Source: an uncultured Draconibacterium sp. (GTDB lineage: Bacteria; Bacteroidota; Bacteroidia; Bacteroidales; Prolixibacteraceae). From it: a stretch of DNA of 64,000 nt. The notes under the pieces are model-generated. The model was not told the origin of the DNA. It was given only the letters and a program-made list of their open reading frames with translations, and searched no databases. The stretch lies in contig NZ_OY781365.1 in NCBI RefSeq assembly GCF_963676815.1, positions 4,746,501 to 4,810,500 on the forward strand, read 5' to 3'. Of the stretch, positions 43,933 through 51,511 are shown in pieces. The first letter of the stretch is position 1. Every line of letters starts with the position of its first letter. A program made the translations under genes and the position numbers.

Positions 43933-44394
43933 TAACTAACTGATTTTAAAGCTCCCTGACGCAAGGAAAGTTGGTTTCAAACGCGTTTTTTTTCTTCCCA
44001 ACGCAAGGAAAGTTCATTTCAAACACGTTTTTTCCCTTCCTGACGCAAGGAAAACCGTTTTCAAACGCGTTTTTTCTTATGCCGACGCCGTTAATATCGG
44101 TTTCAAACGCGTTTTTTCACACCCTTACGCAGTAAATATGGGTTTCAAACACGTTTTTTTTCGCCCTGACGCGAGGAAAGTTGGTTTCAAACGCGTTTTC
44201 GCACGCCGCCAGATCAACGAAGTGGGCTTCAAACGTATTTTTTCTTGTGCTCAGCACATAGTTGGTGGTACAAAATGCATTTTGCACAGGCATTGGCCTC
44301 CTGAGCAAATAAAATACGGCATTTTAAACAAGCTTTGTTCCGTTGCTGCCGCAGTCTTACAGAATTTAAGGCACTTACCACCTTCTGTATTAAA
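43933..44394. repeat. Tandem array with exact 42-bp period (about 11 units, degenerate at both ends)
   Basis: Starts of the unit core TTTCAAAC fall at 43975, 44017, 44059, 44101, 44143, 44185 and, as CTTCAAAC, 44227, always 42 bases apart. Decayed units continue in register at 44269, 44311 and 44353, and a half-unit precedes at 43933. Each unit has a conserved 17-base block (TTTCAAACGCGTTTTTT, with G/A variation) containing the palindrome AAACGCGTTT, then a more variable 25-base block; GACGCAAGGAAAG recurs in four of these. The plus-strand frame at 43944-44410 is open through all units (14 residues per unit, FKRVF core) but has no ATG before 44138; the other repeat-bearing frames contain stops. 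It ends about 160 bases before the gene at 44552. Confidence 0.93.
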
Positions 44395-44426
44395 CAAAAG
44401 TTTGCTGTAAAACATATTGCCAGCAC

Positions 44427-44457
44427 TTGACTTGGCTAAACATATGCTTTACTTTTG
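44427..44457 (+). promoter_or_regulatory. Bacteroidota promoter of the gene at 44552
   Basis: TTGAC at 44427, a 20-base spacer from TTG, and TACTTTTG (44450-44457), a full match to TAnnTTTG. It lies between the last decayed repeat unit and the coding region and predicts a leader of about 90 bases. The gene is therefore likely to have its own promoter, not to depend on transcription through the array. Confidence 0.68.
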
Positions 44458-44551
44458 TTCAATATTTAATACCAAATGCATATAAAATCCACAAATTCAA
44501 CTCAATAGTTTAACAATCAACAAACATTTTAAATCAACTCACAAATTCATT

Positions 44552-45307
44552 ATGGAAAAAATTATTAGAGTGGTTTTTAGTCGTTTCCGTAATAACGACC
44601 ATTATCAGTTTATAACTGAGTTTCTAACCCGAATTAACACGGCCACACCGGCCACGTTAAACATCGAGAGCAAAATGCCCGAATTTAATGCGGCTTATGC
44701 GGCTATGGATGCCGTGTATAAAAAGAGTAATAGTAGCCAATTTACGCCGCTTATTGGTGGGGCCGACACAAAACGCGATAGTTACTGGAGTGCTATAACC
44801 ATGCGTTTGCGTGCTACGCTTATGGGACCCGATGAGGCCGAAATTGAAGCTGCACAAAAGATAAAAGCGCTGTTTGATGTGCATGGCAATGTGCGTAAAC
44901 TGTCATTAAAAGCCGAATCGGCAGCCATTACCAACATTATTCAGGATTTAGAAGAACGAGAAAATGCAACCTATTGTGCTACATTGGGTATTACCAATTG
45001 GGTTGAAGCCTTAAAAACTGAAAACCTGACCGTGCAAAACCTTACGGAACAGCGCAGGCAGGAAACCGTAGACCAGGACAACGAAGAATACAAACTGTTG
45101 CGCGAGGCTGTTGATACTGCTTACGAAAACATTGTATCGCGCATTAACGCCTTGGTTGAGCTTGAAATGTCGACACCAGAGATTGATAATTTTATTCAGT
45201 TAACAAACAACCAGATTAACGATTACGAAAATGAGCTGGCCGCCCGCCAGGGCCGCTCTGATAGTGAGCCAGAGGACGAGACACCGCCTCCTGCGGTTCC
45301 AAGCTAA
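44552..45307 (+). CDS. Helical protein of unknown function next to the 42-bp array (DUF6261-like)
   Basis: A 251-residue cytoplasmic protein, almost entirely helical by composition, with no signal peptide, membrane segment or recognisable catalytic motif. Notable stretches: an N-terminal KIIRVVFSRFRNNDHYQFITEFL, a central ADTKRDSYWSAITMRLRATL and HGNVRKLSLKAESAAITNIIQDLE, and a Pro/acid-rich tail (SEPEDETPPPAVPS). From memory it resembles the Bacteroidota family I know as DUF6261, for which no function is established; the assignment is unchecked. It has its own promoter and terminator, stands alone and directly follows the tandem array. Association with the array, rather than with the restriction genes, is the most striking context. 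Confidence 0.85.
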   Translation: MEKIIRVVFSRFRNNDHYQFITEFLTRINTATPATLNIESKMPEFNAAYAAMDAVYKKSNSSQFTPLIGGADTKRDSYWSAITMRLRATLMGPDEAEIEAAQKIKALFDVHGNVRKLSLKAESAAITNIIQDLEERENATYCATLGITNWVEALKTENLTVQNLTEQRRQETVDQDNEEYKLLREAVDTAYENIVSRINALVELEMSTPEIDNFIQLTNNQINDYENELAARQGRSDSEPEDETPPPAVPS

Positions 45308-45338
45308 GAAATATATATGGATTTGATTTGTGGAGAAT

Positions 45339-45374
45339 AAAAGCATCCTGCCTTCGGGTTGGGTGCTTTCTTTT
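45339..45374 (+). terminator. Rho-independent terminator
   Basis: AAAGCATCC and GGGTGCTTT form a nine-pair stem with one G-U pair, followed by CTTTTT. It lies 31 bases after the stop of the gene at 44552, making that gene a closed single-gene transcript. Confidence 0.88.
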
Positions 45375-45423
45375 TGAAAGTCGCTTGAAAGCCAGTAGTA
45401 AAACATGGCTCAAAAATTTATTG

Positions 45424-45491
45424 ACTCTCCCTGATTATGCCTTCAACACAATCGTCCCTCTCTTTTGCAAAGAGAGTGAATGAGGGAGAGT
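45424..45491. repeat. Nested REP-like inverted repeat
   Basis: Outer arms ACTCTCCCT (45424-45432) and AGGGAGAGT (45483-45491) enclose a perfect inner hairpin CTCTCTTT/AAAGAGAG (45458-45476). It resembles the intergenic palindromes common in Bacteroidota. Apart from this, the terminator and a weak AACCTTTGC -7-like element at 45647-45654, I see nothing in the gap 45308-45685. Confidence 0.7.
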
Positions 45492-45685
45492 TCGCTAAAA
45501 ATTTACACAACTTATGTTTTTGTTGGTGATTTCTTCGAATAATGATTGTTTAATTCGAACTCCTGTACTCAGGTTACATTTTATTAAATCAGTAATTATG
45601 GTAGTAACAACTGCAATATAGATAGTTCACATTCTTAAATTATTTGAACCTTTGCACCGTCTTAATCATTAAGACTTTTTTGAGT

Positions 45686-46966
45686 ATGATAAAAACGAAA
45701 ACTGAAAATACATCGGTAAGCCTGTTTGTGTGGTTGGTGTTGGGAGGTTTAATGGCTTTTACATCGCTGTCCAACGATATTTATCTGCCGGCCATGCCAC
45801 AAATGCAGCTCGATTTACAGGGAGATATCGAACTTACGGTAACCGGATTTTTAATCGGCTTTGCAATAGCACAAATTATTTGGGGGCCCATAAGCGACCG
45901 ATACGGAAGAAAGATGCCGCTGGTAATTGGATTGATTTTATTTATGATCGGTTCGGTAGGCTGTGCCTTATCAGAAACCATCGGTCAGATATTGGCTGCC
46001 CGGGTGGTTCAGGCGCTGGGCGCTTGCGTTGGGCCAATGCTGTCGCGGGCTATGGTGCGCGATATGCTCGACAGTAAAAAGGCCGCCGAAATGTTATCAA
46101 CCCTGATGATTTTAATGGCGCTGGCACCCATTTTTGGCCCCTTAATCGGTGGACAGATGCTGAAGTTTACCTCGTGGCAAAGTATCTTCTGGCTGCTTAC
46201 CATTATTGGTGCAGTAATGCTGATAAGCCTGAAAAAACTTCCGGAAACATTACCCGAACAAAATCGGCAGAGCACATCCTTGTTGAATGCGTTTAAAAAG
46301 TATGGCGTGCTGCTCCGCAACCGCCGGTTTATGGCCTACACGCTATGTGTGTCGTTTTTTTATGTTGGCGTTTATGCTTTTGTTGCCGGCTCGCCCGAAA
46401 TTTATATCACCTATTTTGGTGTTGATCCGCAACATTACGGCTGGCTGTTTGCCCTCAATGTTTTTGGTATCGTTTCTTTAAGTTTTGCCAACCGTATATT
46501 GGTGCGTAAGTTCAGTCTCGACTTATTATTACGGGTAGCAACCGCCATTGCTATGGTGGCAGGTCTTGTGTTGGTTGTACTGGTAAAACTGCAGATAGGA
46601 GGTATTTACGGGGTTGTTGTTCCGGTGTTTTTCTTTTTCTCGATGAACGGAATAATTGCCGCAACCACAACAGCCGCTGCCCTTGATAAAGTACCAGAAA
46701 TGGCCGGTGCCGCCGCTGCTTTACTCGGGGCGTTGCAATATGGCAGTGGTATATTATCTACACTTTTACTCACACTATTTGGCGACAGCGAAGGCTCTCC
46801 CTGGACCATGAGCTGGATTATTGCTTTGTTTGGTGTAGCTTCTGCCGGTACTGTCCTGGCACGCAGCTTTTTCGGAATTTTACCTGTCGAAATAAAACGA
46901 ACTTCACAAAACAACAGAAAAACCTTTACCATAAACCGAACCGGTTGGGGGAACAATAAGGACTAG
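45686..46966 (+). CDS. Bcr/CflA-type MFS drug efflux transporter
   Basis: About 426 residues from the ATG at 45686, chosen over the TTG at 45644 because the first membrane segment (FVWLVLGGLMAFTSLSNDIYLPAMPQM) follows it directly. Twelve hydrophobic segments are expected. The family motifs are clear: motif A GPISDRYGRKMPL between segments 2 and 3, and VVQALGACVGPMLSRAMVRDM in the 12-TMS drug/proton antiporter form. Bcr/CflA proteins export bicyclomycin, sulfonamides and similar drugs by proton exchange. It is monocistronic. The actual substrate is not deducible. Confidence 0.93.
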   Translation: MIKTKTENTSVSLFVWLVLGGLMAFTSLSNDIYLPAMPQMQLDLQGDIELTVTGFLIGFAIAQIIWGPISDRYGRKMPLVIGLILFMIGSVGCALSETIGQILAARVVQALGACVGPMLSRAMVRDMLDSKKAAEMLSTLMILMALAPIFGPLIGGQMLKFTSWQSIFWLLTIIGAVMLISLKKLPETLPEQNRQSTSLLNAFKKYGVLLRNRRFMAYTLCVSFFYVGVYAFVAGSPEIYITYFGVDPQHYGWLFALNVFGIVSLSFANRILVRKFSLDLLLRVATAIAMVAGLVLVVLVKLQIGGIYGVVVPVFFFFSMNGIIAATTTAAALDKVPEMAGAAAALLGALQYGSGILSTLLLTLFGDSEGSPWTMSWIIALFGVASAGTVLARSFFGILPVEIKRTSQNNRKTFTINRTGWGNNKD

Positions 46967-47265
46967 CTTCAGGCAAAAATCTACTGTTATTTTGATACTT
47001 CATTTTAAGATATTTTTGTTTTTACACCCGGAATTCATGGAGTAGCTACTTCTATATTTCAGCTTGATTAATCTATACAAATAACGGAGTATTAATTATT
47101 CGTTTCAATAACTGTGAATTAGAACGAGATATCCTTGTTCGTAATTCTTAATATCCACCTGAACATTTATTATAAAGGTTTGTTGTAAAGGTTGTTATGA
47201 AATATGCAGAAATCTGCATGTGTTTCAGTTTAAGCTTCGTAACATCTTTAAAAATCTAATAATAA
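46967..47265. promoter_or_regulatory. Intergenic region with palindrome before the molybdenum hydroxylase genes
   Basis: About 299 bases. A perfect palindrome ATGCAGA-AA-TCTGCAT (47214-47229) lies 37 bases before the iorA-like ATG and could be an operator. No convincing -33/-7 pair was found nearby. Nothing else is seen. Confidence 0.4.
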
Positions 47266-47721
47266 ATGGCAGTATTTAATCTAAACATCAACGGAAAACA
47301 GCAAGAGGTAGATGTCGATCCATCCACTCCAATGCTTTGGGTACTCAGAGATCATCTTGATTTAGTAGGAACAAAATTCGGCTGTGGAATCGCACAGTGC
47401 GGAGCATGCACCATCCTGGTAAATGGGGTTGCAACGCGTTCGTGTATCACTTTTGTCGATTCGGTGGGTGATAAGGAAATCACCACAATCGAAGGCCTTT
47501 CTGAAAACGGCGATCATCCGCTTCAAAAAGCATGGATTGAAGAAGATGTACCGCAATGTGGCTACTGCCAGAGCGGACAAATTATGAATGCTGCAGGCTT
47601 ATTAAACAGTAATCCAACGCCCAGCGACGAAGAAATTGAAACGGCTATGCATGGAAACATTTGCCGGTGCGGAACATACACAAGAATTAAAAAGGCCATT
47701 AAAACTGCTTCTAATTCATAA
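47266..47721 (+). CDS. iorA: [2Fe-2S] subunit of molybdenum hydroxylase (IorA-like)
   Basis: A 151-residue electron-transfer subunit. The first cluster is bound by a plant-ferredoxin motif (FGCGIAQCGACTILVNG, with a later Cys in TRSCITFVD). The second cluster is in a four-helix domain with CGYCQSGQIM and HGNICRCGTY. It matches small subunits of the xanthine oxidase family, specifically the two-subunit isoquinoline 1-oxidoreductase or aldehyde dehydrogenase type. It lies 57 bases before the large subunit gene and forms an operon with it. The substrate of the complex is unknown. Confidence 0.94.
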   Translation: MAVFNLNINGKQQEVDVDPSTPMLWVLRDHLDLVGTKFGCGIAQCGACTILVNGVATRSCITFVDSVGDKEITTIEGLSENGDHPLQKAWIEEDVPQCGYCQSGQIMNAAGLLNSNPTPSDEEIETAMHGNICRCGTYTRIKKAIKTASNS

Positions 47722-47778
47722 GCTGTATTATTCATTTTCCACACTTTCTCGCTTTCAATAACATTAAAATCTTTTCAC

Positions 47779-49995
47779 ATGACAATTGTTAAAACAAAAC
47801 TCAATAGACGTTCCTTCATTCGAAGTTCTGCATTGGCAGGTGGCGGTTTGCTGCTTACTTTTAGTTGGCTGGCACCCGCATGCACCACCGATTCGCCCAA
47901 AGAATTAACTATGCCCGACAACTGGTATGAGTTAAACGGATTTTTGAAAATCGGGAACAACGGGGCGGTTACAATTATGTCGCCCAACCCCGAAATTGGC
48001 CAGAATGTAAAAACATCGATGCCGATGATTGTGGCCGACGAACTGGATGTTGACTGGAAATTTGTACTGGTTGAACAGGCTCCGCTGAACACCGATATTT
48101 TCACCCGTCAGCTGGCAGGTGGTAGCCAGTCTATCCGGCAGGGATGGAACGGACTACGTATGGCAGGAGCAACGGCACGCCGGATGTTGCGCGAAGCTGC
48201 TGCCCACGAATGGAAAGTTCCGGTTGATGAAATTACTACCGAAGCCGGAGTTTTGTATCATAAAGGTAGTGGAAAAGAAGCCGGATATGGCGAAATGGCC
48301 GCAGCTGCAGCTGAATTGACCGTTCCGGAAGAAGTGGAGTTAAAAGACATAAAGGATTTTACCATTATTGGTACGTCGAGAAAAAATGTGGACGGACAAA
48401 AAATAGTTACTGGAAAACCTTTGTTTGGGCTTGATTATAAAGCAGAAGGAATGCTGATCGCTATGATCGAACATCCGCCGGCTTTTGGTATGAAACTAAA
48501 ATCGTTTGATGCCACGGAAGCAAAAGCGATGCCCGGGATTAAAGATGTGTTTGCCATAAAATCATATCAGGATGATTACGAAATGCAGTGGTCTGATGTA
48601 ACTTCTTTTACTGAATTGGTGGCGATAGTTGGTAACTCTACCTGGGAAGTGATGAATGCCAAATTGATGCTAAACGTGGAGTGGGAACCTATTACTGCAG
48701 ATAATTCTCTGGGTGTACCTGCAGGTTTTGAAAGCACGGCCGATCATAATAAAAAAATGGCGGAAGCAGCCGCCAAATCGGGAGGCGAACAACGCCGTGA
48801 TGGAAATCCTGAGGAAGCATTTAAAAATGCTGCCAAAGTAATTGAGCGAACTTATACAGCTCCTTTTCAGGCGCATAATACAATGGAGCCAATGAATTTC
48901 TTTGCCGATGTGAAAGACGATTTTGCTTTACTGGCAGGACCAACGCAAACGCCGGAATTTATGGAGAAATCGGTTGCTGCCCGTTTGGGATTGCCACTTG
49001 AAAAAGTGGATGTACAAATGACCCGCATGGGAGGTGGTTTCGGACGACGCCTGTATGGTCACTTTATGGTGGAAGCAGCCGTTATTTCGCAACAAATGAA
49101 AGCACCGATAAAATTGATATACTCGCGAGAAGACGATATGTCGTATGGAATTTATCGGCCGGCTTATCACGCATTATACCGTGCGGCATTGGATGCCGAC
49201 AATAACCTGATCGGTTTCCATGTTCGAATGGGAGGAATCCCGAGCAGTCCGTTGCATGCTAATCGTTTTCCGGCAGGAAGCGTAGACAACTATCTTGCTG
49301 AAAGTTTTACTGTTGAGTCAAACATCAGTACCGGAGCGTTCCGTGCGCCAGGCTCCAATTTTAATGCGGTAGCCGAGCAGTCGTTCCTCGATGAGGTCGC
49401 CGAAGCTGCAGGCAAAGATCCGATTCAGTTTCGCCTCGACTTATTAAAACGGGCACAGGAAAATCCGGTGGGAAGCAACAACGATTATGATGCTGCACGC
49501 TATGCGGGAGTTTTGGAACAGGTTCGTGAGAAATCGGGCTGGGATACAAATTCAGAAGGTAAAAATCGTGGTGTTGCCGCTTATTTCTGTCACAACTCGT
49601 ATGTGGCAAATGTGGTGGATATTGCCAATAAAGATGGGAAGCCGGTAATCGAAAAAGTATATGCTTCAGTTGATTGTGGTATTGTGGTAAATCCCGATGC
49701 CGCCGTTAACATGACGGAAGGAAGTATTGTGGATGGAATCGGTCATGCCATGTACAGCGAATTGACATTTAGTGAGGGTTATCCGGATCAAACCAATTTC
49801 GATATGTACCGATTAATCAGGCATGGTGAATCACCCAAGGAAATTGAAGTACATTTTGTTGAAAATAATATCGACCCGACCGGATTGGGAGAACCTCCTT
49901 ATCCTCCGGTAATGGGAGCGCTGGCTAACGCTTTATACAAAGCCAACGGAGAGCGCTATTACCATCAGCCATTTGTGAAAAACAGCATTGGATAG
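47779..49995 (+). CDS. iorB: Molybdopterin-binding large subunit of molybdenum hydroxylase (IorB-like), Tat-exported
   Basis: A 738-residue subunit with a twin-arginine leader (LNRRSFIRSSALAGGGLLL, then SWLAPAC, possibly a lipoprotein Cys). Pterin-binding blocks of the xanthine oxidase family follow: GGSQSIRQGWNGLRMAGATAR, MTRMGGGFGRRLYG, STGAFRAPGSNFNAVAEQSF, and the C-terminal GLGEPPYPPVMGALANALY with the catalytic Glu. The layout is that of IorB/periplasmic aldehyde dehydrogenases rather than XdhB. Folded export with the iron-sulfur subunit is expected. A cytochrome subunit, often third in such operons, is not present here. Confidence 0.92.
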   Translation: MTIVKTKLNRRSFIRSSALAGGGLLLTFSWLAPACTTDSPKELTMPDNWYELNGFLKIGNNGAVTIMSPNPEIGQNVKTSMPMIVADELDVDWKFVLVEQAPLNTDIFTRQLAGGSQSIRQGWNGLRMAGATARRMLREAAAHEWKVPVDEITTEAGVLYHKGSGKEAGYGEMAAAAAELTVPEEVELKDIKDFTIIGTSRKNVDGQKIVTGKPLFGLDYKAEGMLIAMIEHPPAFGMKLKSFDATEAKAMPGIKDVFAIKSYQDDYEMQWSDVTSFTELVAIVGNSTWEVMNAKLMLNVEWEPITADNSLGVPAGFESTADHNKKMAEAAAKSGGEQRRDGNPEEAFKNAAKVIERTYTAPFQAHNTMEPMNFFADVKDDFALLAGPTQTPEFMEKSVAARLGLPLEKVDVQMTRMGGGFGRRLYGHFMVEAAVISQQMKAPIKLIYSREDDMSYGIYRPAYHALYRAALDADNNLIGFHVRMGGIPSSPLHANRFPAGSVDNYLAESFTVESNISTGAFRAPGSNFNAVAEQSFLDEVAEAAGKDPIQFRLDLLKRAQENPVGSNNDYDAARYAGVLEQVREKSGWDTNSEGKNRGVAAYFCHNSYVANVVDIANKDGKPVIEKVYASVDCGIVVNPDAAVNMTEGSIVDGIGHAMYSELTFSEGYPDQTNFDMYRLIRHGESPKEIEVHFVENNIDPTGLGEPPYPPVMGALANALYKANGERYYHQPFVKNSIG

Positions 49996-50007
49996 ATCTT
50001 AAATATA

Positions 50008-50081
50008 GAACGCTGATGACACTGATCGAACTGATTTTAGCTGATCATCAGTTAAAATCCGCGTCATCAGCGTTCCTTTTT
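50008..50081. terminator. Bidirectional terminator / REP-like hairpin
   Basis: Perfect 13-base arms GAACGCTGATGAC (50008-50020) and GTCATCAGCGTTC (50063-50075) enclose a second stem (AACTGAT/ATCAGTT) and are followed by CTTTTT. It lies between the converging iorB and moeB genes. Hairpins with this GCTGATGAC core recur between Bacteroidota genes (family knowledge). Confidence 0.85.
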
Positions 50082-50803
50082 CAAAAGTGAAAACGAAACA
50101 AGTTAAACCGATTATCGCGGATATTAAACACCAATAGTTTTCCGCTGATTACCTCTCCATAACCCGTAAGAATCTTGATGATTTCGTTGGCCTGCAGTGT
50201 TCCTGTAATTCCGGGCAGCACACCTAAAAGTCCAATATCATTTTCGGAGTATATACCGTCTTGTGGCGTTGTTGGAAACAAGTCTGCATAAACAGGTCCG
50301 TTTTGGTAATTAAAAACACTTATTTGCCCCTCGTAATTCAGTACAGAAGCAAAAGCCAGAGGTTTGTTTAAACTTGCCGATTGTGAGCCAATCAGCTGAC
50401 GCGTTTTGTAGTTATCGGTACAATCTGCAATTACATCGTATTGCTGAAATAGACTTCCTACGTTGGAATCATTTAGCCGGGTATCGTAAGCTTGAATATC
50501 AATTTCAGGATACAATGCTTTTAGTTTCTGGGCTGCAATCTCTACTTTCTTTTGACCCACTTCTACTGTGGTGTAAAGTATTTGTCGTTGCAGGTTCGAG
50601 GTGCTTACTACATCATCGTCAACAATGCCAATAGTTCCAATTCCGGCAGCTGCCAGGTAAACCAGCAATGGGCTACCAAGACCTCCTGCGCCGATCACAA
50701 GCACGCGCGCATTCTTCAGCTTTTCCTGGCCGGTTTCGCCAATTTCCGAAAGCGAAAAATGGCGTGTAAACCGCGACAGATCTTCCTTACTCAGCTTTTT
50801 CAT
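50081..50803 (-). CDS. moeB: MoeB/ThiF-family adenylyltransferase for molybdopterin synthase
   Basis: About 240 residues from the ATG at 50803, which starts the homologous KKLSKEDLSRFTRHFSL; the longer frame to 50914 lies inside moaE. The ATP-binding VIGAGGLGSPLLVYLAAAG and the DDDVVSTSNLQRQILYTT block with its Arg are present. It should adenylate the C-terminal glycine of the MoaD protein. The usual zinc-binding cysteines are missing: where MoeB has CYRC-like and SC-like stretches, this protein reads VYADLFP and SENDIG, and the C-terminus FRFHF has no CxxC. It overlaps moaE by 17 bases. Confidence 0.88.
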   Translation of the reverse strand: MKKLSKEDLSRFTRHFSLSEIGETGQEKLKNARVLVIGAGGLGSPLLVYLAAAGIGTIGIVDDDVVSTSNLQRQILYTTVEVGQKKVEIAAQKLKALYPEIDIQAYDTRLNDSNVGSLFQQYDVIADCTDNYKTRQLIGSQSASLNKPLAFASVLNYEGQISVFNYQNGPVYADLFPTTPQDGIYSENDIGLLGVLPGITGTLQANEIIKILTGYGEVISGKLLVFNIRDNRFNLFRFHF

Positions 50804-51257
50804 AATGGTTATGATGGTGGTGATGCTCGTGATCGTTGGTTGCACAATCGCAGTTTTGTCCCCATTCACTGGTACCGTCAGTAAAAAATTCGTGTTTCCA
50901 GATGGGCACTTCATTTTTCACTCTGTCGATAATATAGCGGTTAGCATCATAAGCTTCTTTTCGGTGTCCCGAGCCGGTTATAACAACTACCGCACAGCCA
51001 CTGATTTCAACACGACCCACACGATGTACACAAGCCGCCTGGTTAAGATTAAAGCACGATTTAGCTTCCTCCAGAATCTCGCCAATCATTTTATTGGCCA
51101 TCGGCGCGTATGCTTCGTATTCAAGGTGCGTGACTGCCCGGCCTTTATTATTATCGCGAACTTCGCCGCTGAATAAAACAACGGCGCCACTTTGCGGGTG
51201 CCTGAAGTCATCAAAAAGTTCGCTGTAATTGATCTCTGTATTTTGAATGTGTTTCAT
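50787..51257 (-). CDS. moaE: Molybdopterin synthase catalytic subunit MoaE
   Basis: A 156-residue large subunit that, with MoaD, adds two dithiolene sulfurs to cyclic pyranopterin monophosphate. Conserved elements: GAVVLFSGEVRDNNKGRAVTHLEYEAY, VHRVGRVEISGCAVVVITGSGHRKEAYDA, and the active-site lysines in RVKNEVPIWKHE. The end is unusual: after SEWGQNCD a His-rich stretch (NDHEHHHHHNHYEKAE) is added, perhaps a metal-binding tail. It is ten bases downstream of moaD and overlaps moeB. Confidence 0.94.
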   Translation of the reverse strand: MKHIQNTEINYSELFDDFRHPQSGAVVLFSGEVRDNNKGRAVTHLEYEAYAPMANKMIGEILEEAKSCFNLNQAACVHRVGRVEISGCAVVVITGSGHRKEAYDANRYIIDRVKNEVPIWKHEFFTDGTSEWGQNCDCATNDHEHHHHHNHYEKAE

Positions 51258-51267
51258 ATCGTTCGAT

Positions 51268-51510
51268 TTACCCTCCGCTCGATGGTGGAATTAAATACAA
51301 TGTTGTTTGGTCCTTTATCGTTTCGTCCAGCGGAACGAATTCTTCGTTTACAGCAATCCGGCAGCTGGTCAGTACTTCTTTTGCTTCAGGATTTAATTCA
51401 CCTAATTGTTCAAGTAAGTTGGCATAACTTTCTTCCGGATCCATTTCAACGCTGGTTTCGTCGCCAAAGAACTTTTTCAGTCCGGCAAAACATACAATTT
51501 TTCTATTCAT
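51268..51510 (-). CDS. moaD: Molybdopterin synthase sulfur-carrier subunit MoaD
   Basis: An 80-residue ubiquitin-like protein ending in the required Gly-Gly (LYLIPPSSGG), which is adenylated by MoeB and then converted to a thiocarboxylate. Other signs are KIVCFAGLKKFFGDE at the start and IAVNEEFVPLDETI before the tail. Its ATG lies one base after the moaA stop, showing tight coupling. Confidence 0.94.
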   Translation of the reverse strand: MNRKIVCFAGLKKFFGDETSVEMDPEESYANLLEQLGELNPEAKEVLTSCRIAVNEEFVPLDETIKDQTTLYLIPPSSGG

Positions 51511-51511
51511 T

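Noticed and set aside
43933..44394. Calling the 42-bp array a CRISPR array
   Set aside because: The conserved block is only about 17 bases and the variable block 25, several variable blocks are alike, spacing is perfectly constant and no cas gene is present.
44117..44426. Three short overlapping reading frames (62-90 codons) inside the array as separate protein genes
   Set aside because: They are periodic translations of the same repeat on both strands; none has a convincing start or promoter. The open plus frame is kept only as a finding.
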